Counted from the first letter of the stretch, positions 34,561 to 43,229 are shown. The stretch: DNA of 64,000 nt from Shimia sp040370365 (GCF_040370365.1 NZ_BAABWQ010000004.1:372001-436000); one strand, 5' to 3'. The notes: generated by a model from the sequence alone, not told the origin. Made by a program: numbers and translations.

Positions 34561-35184
34561 CTATCGCAAGATTGTGCCTTCACCCACCAATGCTTCCAAT
34601 GCGCCAACGCCAGAGGCATGGTCCGCTGACAACACGGCGTTCTGCACAACGTCTACTTGGTAGCCTCGGTTTTTGGCGGCTTGGATGGATTTGGCGACAC
34701 AATACCGCGCGTCCAACCCAGTGATCGTAAGCCGACCAACGTCCAATTCGGCCAAAAGTGCATCCAGATCCCCCGTTTCAAATGAATCTTGCACCCGTTT
34801 CGTCAACACAAAATCCGGCAGGTCGGCAAATGGTGTGGCAATCTCTGTTCCCTTTGATCCCGCGATTGCCTGACCACCCATGGTCAGCTTCGCGATCACT
34901 TTTGTCGATGGAATAGACCATTCCTGGCGCATGGCGATCACAGGCACTCCGGCGGCTTTGGCTCTGTTCACCTCTTCAACGATGGTCGCCAAAGCAAGGG
35001 CCTTGTCAGCCTCCGAATAGGGGCCCTGCTCCCAAAACACGGTTTGCAAATCAATCAGCAACACCGCCTCTTTGGGGCGCACAGGAATACGTTCGCCCAA
35101 GCTGACCGCCCCAATCAAACGCACGCCATTGGCCAGCCAGCCGACAAAACCAACCGCCAAAATCACCAATAGAGTTTTGATCAT
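34561..35184 (-). CDS. Isochorismatase-like cysteine hydrolase, membrane-anchored
   Basis: A 207-residue cysteine hydrolase of the isochorismatase superfamily (nicotinamidases, carbamoylases, isochorismatases). The triad is visible: D45 in LLIDLQ, K129 in LTKRVQDSF and C162 in ARYCVAKS. Unusually, it begins with a hydrophobic span (about residues 3-25), so the enzyme may be tethered to the membrane. The ATG overlaps the MarR stop (ATGA), so it is the second gene of a MarR-controlled unit. The substrate cannot be predicted. Confidence 0.9.
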   Translation of the reverse strand: MIKTLLVILAVGFVGWLANGVRLIGAVSLGERIPVRPKEAVLLIDLQTVFWEQGPYSEADKALALATIVEEVNRAKAAGVPVIAMRQEWSIPSTKVIAKLTMGGQAIAGSKGTEIATPFADLPDFVLTKRVQDSFETGDLDALLAELDVGRLTITGLDARYCVAKSIQAAKNRGYQVDVVQNAVLSADHASGVGALEALVGEGTILR

Positions 35185-35633
35185 CCATCCTCTCCCTCTG
35201 CAACTTGCTTCAAGCGTTCCGTCAGTCGCTCCACAACTTGCAGCGCATTAAGAATGTCTTCTTCTTCAAAACCTTGAGCCAAGCTCATAGCGAGACGCTT
35301 CTCTTGCGCGACAACCTCCTCAATCAAAGTGTGGCCCCGTTCTGTCAGCGAAATCAAAACAGACCGCTTGTGTCGTGGATTGGGCAACTTCTTTGTCAAT
35401 CCCGCGTCCAGCGTTTCGTTCACCATCACCTGCACATATTGCCGTTTTATTTCCAGCCGAAGGGCAATGTCGGGCACAGCCAAGTCCCCAAATTGGAGGA
35501 GGATTTCCAAAACTGCCCGCATACGCACTGTCAAATCAGTGTCGCGCAACGCTGTTTCAACAGTTGCCTCCGCCGCCTGCATCAACGGTCGGGACATCCA
35601 GATAATTCGGTAGAGTGCATCAAACTTTTCCAT
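35181..35633 (-). CDS. MarR family transcriptional regulator
   Basis: A 150-residue winged-helix regulator. The central part (about residues 48-105) carries the recognition region LAVPDIALRLEIKRQYVQVM and the wing KLPNPRHKRSVLISLTERG. It is co-transcribed with the isochorismatase-like gene. Palindromes made of ATGTCA/TGACAT half-sites begin at its own start codon, which suggests autorepression. The LuxR-type gene on the other side of the region could also be affected. Confidence 0.93.
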   Translation of the reverse strand: MEKFDALYRIIWMSRPLMQAAEATVETALRDTDLTVRMRAVLEILLQFGDLAVPDIALRLEIKRQYVQVMVNETLDAGLTKKLPNPRHKRSVLISLTERGHTLIEEVVAQEKRLAMSLAQGFEEEDILNALQVVERLTERLKQVAEGEDG

Positions 35634-35668
35634 GACACTATAAATGTCATTGTGACATCATTCATGTC
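35632..35668. promoter_or_regulatory. Candidate MarR operators
   Basis: Two adjacent perfect inverted repeats: ATGACA (35632-35637) with TGTCAT (35645-35650), and GACAT (35654-35658) with ATGTC (35664-35668). Four half-sites of the same core in 37 bases, starting at the marR initiation codon, fit autoregulation by a MarR dimer. Confidence 0.6.
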
Positions 35669-35755
35669 AATGAGTCGTTTTGCACGTTGCGGTCACATGT
35701 GAGCACATAACACAGCCCTCTTCCCCTTATCGCCGAGCTGTGCCAACACTGCCCT

Positions 35756-36298
35756 ATGGAACTGCACGAACTGGCCTTTGATCACGCCCCCGTTGGGCTC
35801 TGTATTTTGGAAAACCGCATCATCCAGCGGGCGAACCTCAGGTTCGCAGAAATGTTTGGTGTGACGGCTGACGCCTGTGCGGCACAATCCATTGAGGCAT
35901 TCTATGCCTCACCTGAAGACTTTGAAAAATTAGGAGAAAAAGTCTACTCATCCTTTGCCGACACCGGTCGCTATAGTGATGAACGTGTGATGCGACGGGC
36001 CGATGACACGTTGTTTTGGTGCCGTGTGCGCGGCCAGTCCACATCGCCAGACAACCCGTTTCAGAAAAGCGTCTGGTCCTTTGCTGATCTGAGTGAAGAC
36101 CGCCCGATTGTCGAGCTGACCCAGCGCGAACGTGAAGTCGCCATTCTGACCTGTCGCGGCCTGACGTCCAAAGAAATCGGACTGGAACTCAAACTGTCCT
36201 ACCGCACAGTCGAAGAATACCGCGCGCGGCTGCTGCGCAAGTTTGGCGCGCGCAAATTGGCAGAATTGGTCGCCAAATTGGCAGGCATGCCGCTGTGA
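35756..36298 (+). CDS. PAS/LuxR-type transcriptional regulator
   Basis: A 180-residue regulator with an N-terminal PAS-like sensor (about residues 5-112: FDHAPVGLCILENRIIQRAN, and ADDTLFWCRVRG) and a C-terminal LuxR helix-turn-helix (about residues 118-178: LTQREREVAILTCRGLTSKE, then SYRTVEEYRARLLRKFGA). There is no phosphoacceptor or AHL-binding domain. The signal is unknown; small PAS-LuxR proteins of this kind occur in many roseobacters. It is divergent from marR and upstream of accB, 160 bases away. Confidence 0.88.
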   Translation: MELHELAFDHAPVGLCILENRIIQRANLRFAEMFGVTADACAAQSIEAFYASPEDFEKLGEKVYSSFADTGRYSDERVMRRADDTLFWCRVRGQSTSPDNPFQKSVWSFADLSEDRPIVELTQREREVAILTCRGLTSKEIGLELKLSYRTVEEYRARLLRKFGARKLAELVAKLAGMPL

Positions 36299-36458
36299 AC
36301 AGAGACGTTGCTTCGTGTTAGGGGTAGAAAACCATGTCTTTTCCTCCCATCTGACAGGGCAGTTCAGCTTTCCTAGGGGCAGCTTTTTCTTTATAAGCGC
36401 CGCAGGGGAAACCAATAAGACTCAACCGCGCGCCGCGCGTAGGGGATAGAAACGGAAC

Positions 36459-36956
36459 ATGAGCAAAAAAAATCACGATTCTGATGTGGCCTTCATCTCT
36501 GCTTTGGCAGAGCTGTTGCGCGAAAATGACCTGACCGAGCTTGAGGTCATGCGTGAATATGGCGAAGACGACAGCCTGAACGTGCGCGTCAGCCGCCAGA
36601 CTCAAATGGTTGCCGCTCCGGCACCTGTGGCCGTGGCCGCACCGGCAGTGGCTGCCGCACCAGCAGCAGCTCCGGCAGCCGCTGCCGCACCAGCCACCTC
36701 AGACGATGACCCAGCAAGCCATCCCGGCGCTGTGACCTCTCCGATGGTCGGCACAATCTATCTGGCACCAGAGCCCGGGGCCGCTGCATTTGCCGCCGTG
36801 GGTCAAACCGTGGCCGAAGGCGACACGCTCCTGATCGTAGAAGCGATGAAAACCATGAACCACATCCCGGCGCCCAAGTCTGGCACCATTAAGCGCATTC
36901 TGGTTGGCGATGGCGACACCGTTGAATACGGCGCACCGCTGGCGATCATCGAATAA
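36459..36956 (+). CDS. accB: Acetyl-CoA carboxylase biotin carboxyl carrier protein
   Basis: Carries the biotin that shuttles carboxyl groups between AccC and the transcarboxylase in fatty acid synthesis. The 165-residue product has an N-terminal dimerising part, an alanine-proline-rich flexible linker (about residues 50-80), and the C-terminal biotinyl domain with target lysine K131 in VEAMKTMNH. accC follows nine bases after the stop, the usual operon. Confidence 0.97.
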   Translation: MSKKNHDSDVAFISALAELLRENDLTELEVMREYGEDDSLNVRVSRQTQMVAAPAPVAVAAPAVAAAPAAAPAAAAAPATSDDDPASHPGAVTSPMVGTIYLAPEPGAAAFAAVGQTVAEGDTLLIVEAMKTMNHIPAPKSGTIKRILVGDGDTVEYGAPLAIIE

Positions 36957-36965
36957 GGCATTCAT

Positions 36966-38318
36966 ATGTTTGATAAAATCCTGATCGCCAACCGCGGAGA
37001 AATCGCCCTGCGCGTGATCCGTGCGTGCCGCGAAATGGGCATCAAATCGGTTGCAGTGCACTCCACTGCAGATGCCGATGCGATGCATGTGCGCATGGCT
37101 GATGAGGCCATCTGCATTGGCCCACCTCCGGGCACTGACAGCTATCTGAACATGGCGGCCCTGATTGCCGCCTGCGAAGTCACCGGCGCGCAAGCGATCC
37201 ATCCGGGGTATGGTTTCCTGTCAGAAAACGCCAATTTTGTGCAGATCGTCGAAGACCACGACCTGACCTTCATCGGCCCCACAGCTGAGCACATCCGCGT
37301 CATGGGCGACAAGATTACCGCCAAAGACACGATGATCAAACTTGGCGTGCCTGTGGTACCCGGCTCTGACGGCGGCGTGCCTGATCTGGCCGCAGCCAAG
37401 AAGCTCGGCGAAGAGATGGGCTATCCTGTCATCATCAAAGCCACCGCAGGTGGCGGCGGGCGTGGCATGAAAGTGGCGCAAACCGCCGCCGACATGGAAA
37501 GCGCCTTTATGACTGCGCGGGCAGAGGGCAAATCCAACTTCGGCAATGACGAAGTCTACATCGAGAAGTACCTCACCACACCTCGCCACATCGAGATTCA
37601 GGTCTTCGGCGATGGCAAAGGCAACGCCGTGCATTTGGGCGAGCGGGATTGTTCTTTGCAGCGTCGCCACCAGAAAGTGTTTGAAGAGGCCCCCGGCCCG
37701 TCAATCACACCTGAAGAGCGTGCCAAAATTGGCAAAGTCTGCGCAGATGCGGTTGCAAAAATCAACTACATCGGTGCGGGCACCATCGAATTCCTCTATG
37801 AGAATGGCGAGTTTTATTTCATCGAGATGAACACCCGCCTTCAAGTGGAACATCCGGTGACCGAGGCGATCTTTGGTGTCGATCTGGTGCGCGAGCAAAT
37901 CCTCGTTGCGGCAGGTGAGCCGATGACATTTGGTCAAGATGATCTGGAGATCAATGGCCACGCCATCGAAGTGCGCATCAACGCAGAGAAGCTGCCTGAC
38001 TTTGCGCCGCGGCCCGGCAAGATCACGGCGTATCACGCGCCGGGCGGCTTGGGCGTGCGCATGGACAGTGCGCTTTATGACGGCTACTCGATTCCCCCCT
38101 ACTACGACAGTTTGATCGGCAAACTGATCGTGCATGGGCGTGATCGTCCCGAAGCATTGGCCCGCCTCAGCCGCGCGCTGGGAGAGCTGATCATTGACGG
38201 CATCGACACCACCACGCCATTGTTTGACGCGTTGCTGGCCGAGGATGACATCCAAACCGGTGACTACAACATTCACTGGTTGGAGAAATGGCTCGAGACC
38301 AACTTGGTAGAGGGCTGA
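36966..38318 (+). CDS. accC: Acetyl-CoA carboxylase, biotin carboxylase subunit
   Basis: ATP-dependent carboxylation of the biotin on AccB. The 450-residue ATP-grasp enzyme has IANRGEIALRVIRACRE at the start, the glycine-rich ATP loop KATAGGGGRGMK (about residue 160), HLGERDCSLQRRHQK and the catalytic region FIEMNTRLQVEHPVTE. Length is typical for the free bacterial subunit. It lies between accB and aat on the same strand. Confidence 0.97.
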   Translation: MFDKILIANRGEIALRVIRACREMGIKSVAVHSTADADAMHVRMADEAICIGPPPGTDSYLNMAALIAACEVTGAQAIHPGYGFLSENANFVQIVEDHDLTFIGPTAEHIRVMGDKITAKDTMIKLGVPVVPGSDGGVPDLAAAKKLGEEMGYPVIIKATAGGGGRGMKVAQTAADMESAFMTARAEGKSNFGNDEVYIEKYLTTPRHIEIQVFGDGKGNAVHLGERDCSLQRRHQKVFEEAPGPSITPEERAKIGKVCADAVAKINYIGAGTIEFLYENGEFYFIEMNTRLQVEHPVTEAIFGVDLVREQILVAAGEPMTFGQDDLEINGHAIEVRINAEKLPDFAPRPGKITAYHAPGGLGVRMDSALYDGYSIPPYYDSLIGKLIVHGRDRPEALARLSRALGELIIDGIDTTTPLFDALLAEDDIQTGDYNIHWLEKWLETNLVEG

Positions 38319-38337
38319 TACCCAATGGGCGCGCGTC

Positions 38338-38964
38338 ATGTCTGAGGTCACACCAGACCTCTTGATGCGCGCCTATGGCATGGGTGTGTTCCCCATGTCC
38401 GAGAACCGCGATGACCCGGATATCTTCTGGGTGGATCCGATCCGGCGCGGCATCTTCCCGCTGCACGGTTACCACATCTCCCGTAGCCTCGCGCGCCGCA
38501 TTCGGCGTGCAAACTATGACATCACTCTCAACGCTGATTTTGAAGGTGTGTTGGATGGCTGCGCCGACCGCGAAGAAACTTGGATCAACGCGCAAATCCG
38601 TCAACTCTACGTGGACTTATACAAACGGGGCGAAGCCCATTCGCTGGAGGTCTGGCAGAATGGACACCTTACCGGTGGCGTCTATGGTGTCACATTGGGG
38701 GGGGCTTTCTTTGGAGAAAGCATGTTTTCTACCGCCACAGACGCTTCAAAAATTGCTCTGGCGTTCTTAATCGAGCATCTGCGCCGCTGCGGGTTCACAC
38801 TGTTTGATACCCAGTTCATTACCGACCATCTCGCCTCGTTGGGGGCGATCGAAATTCCGCGTGCCGATTATCACAAAATGCTCACTTGGGCGCTGCGCCA
38901 TCAGGCCGACATCACGGCTCACTCGCTGCCGTCGCCCTCAGAGGTGCTGTCGTCTTCTGCCTGA
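38338..38964 (+). CDS. aat: Leucyl/phenylalanyl-tRNA-protein transferase
   Basis: Adds leucine or phenylalanine to proteins with N-terminal arginine or lysine, marking them for the ClpS/ClpAP N-end rule pathway. The 208-residue protein has the family's FPMSENRDDPDIFWVDPIRRGIFP-type beginning (about residues 18-41) and the GGVYGVTLGGAFFGESMFS core. The last 46 bases overlap the convergent DUF2155 gene. The position behind accBC is common in alphaproteobacteria. Confidence 0.95.
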   Translation: MSEVTPDLLMRAYGMGVFPMSENRDDPDIFWVDPIRRGIFPLHGYHISRSLARRIRRANYDITLNADFEGVLDGCADREETWINAQIRQLYVDLYKRGEAHSLEVWQNGHLTGGVYGVTLGGAFFGESMFSTATDASKIALAFLIEHLRRCGFTLFDTQFITDHLASLGAIEIPRADYHKMLTWALRHQADITAHSLPSPSEVLSSSA

Positions 38965-39434
38965 GCGGCAGCACTTGGCTTGCACGCCAACACCCAAACA
39001 TCGTATCGCGCATGGTCAAGCGCGCTCAGGGCCGGAGAGCTGGCAATCATCCAGCCTTGGAACAGATTTGCACCCGCACCTTTGTCCTCATACACGGAGA
39101 TAAAGGCGTAAGCCTCACCCGTCGCGTTTTCGCTTGGATGACGGCATTGTGCCATATCCACGCGCAGTGTACCGAAATTCACCGAGAAGCCGTTGTCCAA
39201 CTCAAAATCAGCGACTTGACCGGTCAGCTTGTCCAGGCCGCGTAGCATAGCGCCCTCACCCACCGTCGCAGCCACAACGGTCTCGCTGGACACGTCCCCT
39301 AAAGGGATGTCCAGTGGCTCATACTTCAGCGGCGCAATGTCGAGCATCTCGATGACGATCTCCTGCGCCATCACCGCACCCGGTACAACAAACCCGGCCA
39401 GCAGGGCTGAAAATATCACGCCGCGACAGCTCAT
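38919..39434 (-). CDS. DUF2155 domain-containing exported protein
   Basis: A 171-residue protein with a signal peptide (MSCRGVIFSALLAGFVVPGA, cleavage about residue 23) and a DUF2155 domain with the conserved VAATVGEGAMLRGLDKLTGQ and LFQGWMIASSPALSALDHARYDVW segments. Function is unknown; the family is largely alphaproteobacterial and lies beside this set of genes. The C terminus is acidic and serine-rich. Its 3' end overlaps aat by 46 bases in antiparallel orientation. Its start overlaps the stop of the MlaD-like gene by four bases. Confidence 0.88.
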   Translation of the reverse strand: MSCRGVIFSALLAGFVVPGAVMAQEIVIEMLDIAPLKYEPLDIPLGDVSSETVVAATVGEGAMLRGLDKLTGQVADFELDNGFSVNFGTLRVDMAQCRHPSENATGEAYAFISVYEDKGAGANLFQGWMIASSPALSALDHARYDVWVLACKPSAAAQAEDDSTSEGDGSE

Positions 39435-39880
39435 TCCTCGTCACCACCGCTCACAAAGCGCAGCAACAATGAAATCAGACTCACAGAACTCTGTGTGTCT
39501 TCGATCTCGTCACCCGGTTCAAAATTAAACGGGGAGCCACCCGGCAGAATTTCGACAAAATTGCCGCCCAGCAATCCTTCTGAAGAAATCACCACAGAGC
39601 TGTCATCAGGAAGCGCGACCCCCTGCGCCACGCTAAACGTGGTCAGCGCGCGAAAGGTTGCGGGATCCAGTTCGATGTCCGTGACCGTGCCGATCTTCAC
39701 CCCGGCCAGCCGCACATCTGTGCCCACGCTCACACCCTCAATCGACCGAAATGAGGCGTTCAGCCCATAGCCGCCCGCATCGCGTCCCATATTGGCAAAC
39801 TGCGTGCTATAAATCAAAAAGCCTGCCGCAACGGCCACAACAGCCGCGCCGACAAAGGTCTCTGTCCGTACTGCCGACAT
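39431..39880 (-). CDS. mlaD: MlaD family lipid-transport substrate-binding protein
   Basis: A 149-residue MCE-domain protein, the periplasmic substrate-binding part of a phospholipid transport system that keeps outer-membrane lipid asymmetry. One N-terminal span (VGAAVVAVAAGFLIYSTQF) anchors it, followed by the MCE domain with SIEGVSVGTDVRLAGVKIG and SEGLLGGNFVEILPGG. The ATPase and permease genes (mlaF, mlaE) are not adjacent, as often seen in this group. Start and stop overlap or abut the neighbouring genes, so it is in one unit with DUF2155 and the NDUFA12-like gene. Confidence 0.9.
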   Translation of the reverse strand: MSAVRTETFVGAAVVAVAAGFLIYSTQFANMGRDAGGYGLNASFRSIEGVSVGTDVRLAGVKIGTVTDIELDPATFRALTTFSVAQGVALPDDSSVVISSEGLLGGNFVEILPGGSPFNFEPGDEIEDTQSSVSLISLLLRFVSGGDEE

Positions 39881-39883
39881 TGG

Positions 39884-40273
39884 TTACTCGGGGCTCCATG
39901 CCTCATAGTCCGTGCGCGCCACTGGCGCTTTGCCCGTCGCACGGATGGTGCCCGCAGGCGCATAGGCCAGCGCAGTACCGGTCACATTTTCCTGATGAGG
40001 GATTTCCCAGTCTTTGTGCACAAGCGGCTTCTGGCTTGGGACCTCATCAAAAGTCCGGTGCAGCCACCCATGCCAATCCGCATTCACACGGCTGGCTTCC
40101 ACATCGCCGTTGAACATCACCCAACGTTTGGAATCATTGGCCGTGCGGTAGTAGATATTGCCCTCCGCATCTTCCCCCACTTTCACGCCCTTACGCGCTG
40201 TGAAAAGCCGGGTGTTCAGCGTGGCGCCATTCCACCAAGTGAAAACATTGTTGAGTGTGCTCAGAATGCCCAT
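39884..40273 (-). CDS. NDUFA12-like complex I accessory subunit
   Basis: A 129-residue protein homologous to the mitochondrial B17.2/NDUFA12 subunit of NADH:ubiquinone oxidoreductase, found in alphaproteobacterial complex I. The family segments WWNGATLNTRLFTARKGVKVG, GNIYYRTAND and the WHGWLHRTFDEVP region are present. ATG 40273 follows GGAGA; twelve extra codons upstream are possible. It is the first gene of the NDUFA12-MlaD-DUF2155 unit. The main nuo genes are not in this window. Confidence 0.93.
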   Translation of the reverse strand: MGILSTLNNVFTWWNGATLNTRLFTARKGVKVGEDAEGNIYYRTANDSKRWVMFNGDVEASRVNADWHGWLHRTFDEVPSQKPLVHKDWEIPHQENVTGTALAYAPAGTIRATGKAPVARTDYEAWSPE

Positions 40274-40349
40274 GGAAATCTCCGCAAATTCATCCCTCAT
40301 ATGACCCATTTCAGGCCAAAGGTCCAGTGCATCAAAACTGCGTGGTTGA

Positions 40350-41255
40350 TCAATCGTTTGCCTGAGCAGAGACCCGCCGTTTTCTGACCATAATGAACAG
40401 GCCGGAGAGCACGATCAAACCACAGCCCAAGAGCATCATTGCGTCCATCTGTTCGCCAAACACCAGCACGCCTAAGGCCACTCCAAACAGCAGTCGGCTG
40501 TATCGAAAGGGGGTGACGGCAGAGACTTCACCCGTGCGCATCGCCCGCATCAAAGCGCTGTAAGCCCCCACGCCACATACCACGGCGCCAACCACCATCA
40601 ACAGCGCCTCGGGCGGCGGTGTGTGAAACGGCACCTGCTCCCACAGCACCCCGTACAGCGCGCCCGCAACAACAATCGCCAGAAAGCCATAGAGGCCCAA
40701 GACAGCGGTGCTCAGACTGGCGGGCGCCGCGCGGCTCGCCAGATCGCGACCTGCAAAGCCCAACATGCCCCCCACCGCCAGCAGTGAAAGCAGCGAAAAG
40801 CTATCTCCGCCCGGACGCACCACAATCACCACTCCCGCCAGTCCAATTGCAATCGCCAACCAGCGCCGCCAGCCGACTCGCTCACCCAACACCAAAGCGG
40901 CAAATCCAACCACCACCAAAGGCGTGGCTTGCAAGATAACCGTGGTGGAGCTCAGCGGCGTCAAAGCCAAGGACAGCGTGAAGAACAAACGCCCAAATAT
41001 CTCAAAGAAAACGCGTACTTGCATCGGTCGTGACAACACTTCACGTGGCGCCAATGGCAGCGACTGACTGCGCAGCCAAAGCGCAAACGCCATAGCCCCA
41101 CCTGCCCCAAACAGCACCATCACCTGCGATATCGGCAGGTCTCGCGCAGCCGCCTTCAGAAAGGCATCCTCAACCGCAAACCCCGCCATGGCGGCAATCA
41201 TAAAGAGGCTTCCAAGGCGATTGGCGGCCCGATCGGTGGCTATGGCATTGCTCAT
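40350..41255 (-). CDS. EamA/DMT family transporter
   Basis: A 301-residue membrane protein with ten spans built from two EamA repeats of about 140 residues (drug/metabolite transporter superfamily). LGERVGWRRWLAIAIGLAGV marks the end of the first repeat and GVLVFGEQMDAMMLLGCGLI that of the second. Substrates in this family are diverse (amino acids, metabolites) and cannot be inferred. ATG 41255 (MSNAIATDRAANRL) is used, with GAGAGGG upstream; the 41 preceding codons of the frame lack similarity. Confidence 0.9.
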   Translation of the reverse strand: MSNAIATDRAANRLGSLFMIAAMAGFAVEDAFLKAAARDLPISQVMVLFGAGGAMAFALWLRSQSLPLAPREVLSRPMQVRVFFEIFGRLFFTLSLALTPLSSTTVILQATPLVVVGFAALVLGERVGWRRWLAIAIGLAGVVIVVRPGGDSFSLLSLLAVGGMLGFAGRDLASRAAPASLSTAVLGLYGFLAIVVAGALYGVLWEQVPFHTPPPEALLMVVGAVVCGVGAYSALMRAMRTGEVSAVTPFRYSRLLFGVALGVLVFGEQMDAMMLLGCGLIVLSGLFIMVRKRRVSAQAND

Positions 41256-41417
41256 GTTTGTGAGACCCTCTCCGTCAGCAGCACACGCAAACATGCGGCC
41301 GCTTACGACCCTCCTATCAGCCCCGCGCAACCTGCGCAAAGCCTGTCCGCAGCAGGTCGCTCTGTACGTCCACAACACATCCGCCTAAGCTCTCCGAACC
41401 CCGCGAAAGTTGCCCCC

Positions 41418-42605
41418 ATGACAACCACACTTTTCACGCCTCTCACGCTGCCTTGTGGAACCACGCTCAAAAATCGCATCGCCAAAGCGGCGATGTCGGA
41501 CTCCCTTGGGGATGGCACCGGCCACCCCACTGTGGCGCAAACCAAACTCTACGGTAAATGGGCCAAAGGCGGACTTGCGCTCTCCATCATTGGTGAGGTC
41601 CAGCCAACGCCTGACTTTGCCGAGAAACCCGGCAACCTCGTGCTTGATGCACAGGCTGACCTGACCCGGTTCCGCCCGCTTGCCCAAGCTGGCGCAGCCA
41701 ACAACAGCCAGCTCTGGCTACAGCTTGGCCACGCCGGTGCCATGGCCTACGCACCCATAAGCCAGCCTCAAGGCCCCAGTGCGCTCAACATCGCCGGGCT
41801 CACGTGCACTGAGATGTCGCTTGCGGACATCCATGCCCTTCCCACCACCTTCGCGCAGACGGCACAACGCGCCCAAACCATTGGCTTTGGCGGTGTTGAA
41901 CTGCATGCCGCACATGGCTTCCTTCTCAGCCAATTTCTCTCACCTCTGTTTAACAAACGCACCGATGCTTACGGTGGGTCCATACAAAACCGCATGCGTC
42001 TGCTGCTGGAATGCCTTGAGGCCATCCGCGAGGCCGTAGGCGCAGGCTTCCCGATTGGCCTTAAACTCAATGCCACCGACCAACTGGACGGCGGTCTCAC
42101 CAACGAGGAGGCTCTGGAGGTTGTGCGCGCCCTCGATCACACCTCACTAGATTTGATCGACATCAGCGGCGGCACCTATTTCCCGGGCGCGCGCGCGGCC
42201 TCTGACAGCGCGGGCTCCGGTCCGTATTTTGAGGGTTTTGCCAAACGCGCGCGCGAATACACTCGCAAGCCGCTGATGCTCACCGGTGGCATCAAGACCC
42301 ACGCCCAAGCTGCGGCCTTGATCGAAAACGGCGTGGTGGATGTCGTTGGTCTTGCCCGGGCCTTGGTTTTGGCGCCGGATCTGCCCGATCAATGGGCCCG
42401 CGCTCAGCCAACCGACCCTGATTTTCCGCGGTTTCAAGCCGCCCCCGAAGGCGGGATCACCGCCTGGTACACAATGCAGATGACAGCTCTTGGCAACGGG
42501 CGCCCTACGGATACCGCAACCGACTTGACCACTGCTCTGAAGGCCTACAACCAACGCGATGCCGCCCGCACCGACATCTGGCGTGCGCATTTCGGGATCG
42601 TATAA
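41418..42605 (+). CDS. NADH:flavin oxidoreductase, Old Yellow Enzyme family
   Basis: A 395-residue FMN-dependent TIM-barrel enzyme of the OYE family. LTLPCGTTLKNRIAKAAMS binds FMN at the start; WLQLGHAGAMAY, VELHAAHGFLLSQFLSP (substrate-binding histidines) and RTDAYGGSIQNRMR are all present. Usual reactions are reduction of activated alkenes; the natural substrate is unknown. The C-terminal FeS/NAD domain of 2,4-dienoyl-CoA reductases is absent. It is convergent with ridA, 25 bases apart. Confidence 0.92.
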   Translation: MTTTLFTPLTLPCGTTLKNRIAKAAMSDSLGDGTGHPTVAQTKLYGKWAKGGLALSIIGEVQPTPDFAEKPGNLVLDAQADLTRFRPLAQAGAANNSQLWLQLGHAGAMAYAPISQPQGPSALNIAGLTCTEMSLADIHALPTTFAQTAQRAQTIGFGGVELHAAHGFLLSQFLSPLFNKRTDAYGGSIQNRMRLLLECLEAIREAVGAGFPIGLKLNATDQLDGGLTNEEALEVVRALDHTSLDLIDISGGTYFPGARAASDSAGSGPYFEGFAKRAREYTRKPLMLTGGIKTHAQAAALIENGVVDVVGLARALVLAPDLPDQWARAQPTDPDFPRFQAAPEGGITAWYTMQMTALGNGRPTDTATDLTTALKAYNQRDAARTDIWRAHFGIV

Positions 42606-42630
42606 CCGGCCCTGCCCTCTGACCGCGCCG

Positions 42631-43014
42631 TCAGTCTGACACGCGTGCGGTGACTTCAATCTCGATTTTCATTGCCGCTTCCATAAGGTCCGCAATGATC
42701 ATGGTGGCCGCCGGCTTGGCCTTGGCAAAAACTTCGCTCGTCACCGGCCAGCACGCCTCAAAATCATCGCCATTGGGAAGAATGTAGTTCACCCGCACCA
42801 CGTCATCGAGTGAACTGCCAGCTTCTTTCAGCGCTTTGCCGATGGTCGCAAGCGTGTTGCGGCACTGATCAGCCACACTTTCGGGCATGGTCATGGTGTC
42901 ATAATCATAGCCTGTGGTCCCTGCCACAAACACCCAGCCATCAGCCACAACCGCGCGGGAGTACCCAATTTTTTCTTCGAAAGGTGACCCAGTGGAAATG
43001 TGACGAACGCTCAT
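42631..43014 (-). CDS. RidA family protein (YjgF/YER057c/UK114)
   Basis: A 127-residue member of the RidA superfamily. Archetypal RidA hydrolyses reactive enamine/imine intermediates; other subgroups such as RutC act in pyrimidine breakdown. The motif region RNTLATIGKALKEAGSSLDDVVRVNYIL is clear, but the typical RidA arginine near residue 105 is not obvious, so it may belong to another subgroup. ATG 43014 follows AAGGAG. It is transcribed behind the PreA-like gene with a 215-base gap that contains a terminator-like hairpin on the opposite strand. Confidence 0.88.
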   Translation of the reverse strand: MSVRHISTGSPFEEKIGYSRAVVADGWVFVAGTTGYDYDTMTMPESVADQCRNTLATIGKALKEAGSSLDDVVRVNYILPNGDDFEACWPVTSEVFAKAKPAATMIIADLMEAAMKIEIEVTARVSD

Positions 43015-43121
43015 GACGTGCTCCTTAAATTGACCACCCAAGACATCCTTTGCAGAGGGGAGAGAGTCAATAACCCGCGACACCAGATTTGGACATCTGA
43101 GCACACCACTCAGAACGTTTT

Positions 43122-43172
43122 GGGGCACCTCGCATCCGTCTCTCAGGACGATGCGAAATGCCCCACTTTTTT
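43122..43172 (+). terminator. Orphan terminator-like hairpin (plus strand)
   Basis: A two-part stem, GGGGCA (43122-43127) with TGCCCC (43159-43164) and TCGCATC (43130-43136) with GATGCGA (43150-43156), is followed after two bases by TTTTTT (43167-43172). It has the form of a plus-strand intrinsic terminator, yet no plus-strand gene ends here. It may belong to an unannotated small RNA or form structure in the minus-strand ridA leader. Confidence 0.5.
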
Positions 43173-43229
43173 CGCGCAGACCACAACATGTCATGCAAAC
43201 ATGCGTGTCAGCGGGCAGGTCCCTGCGGT

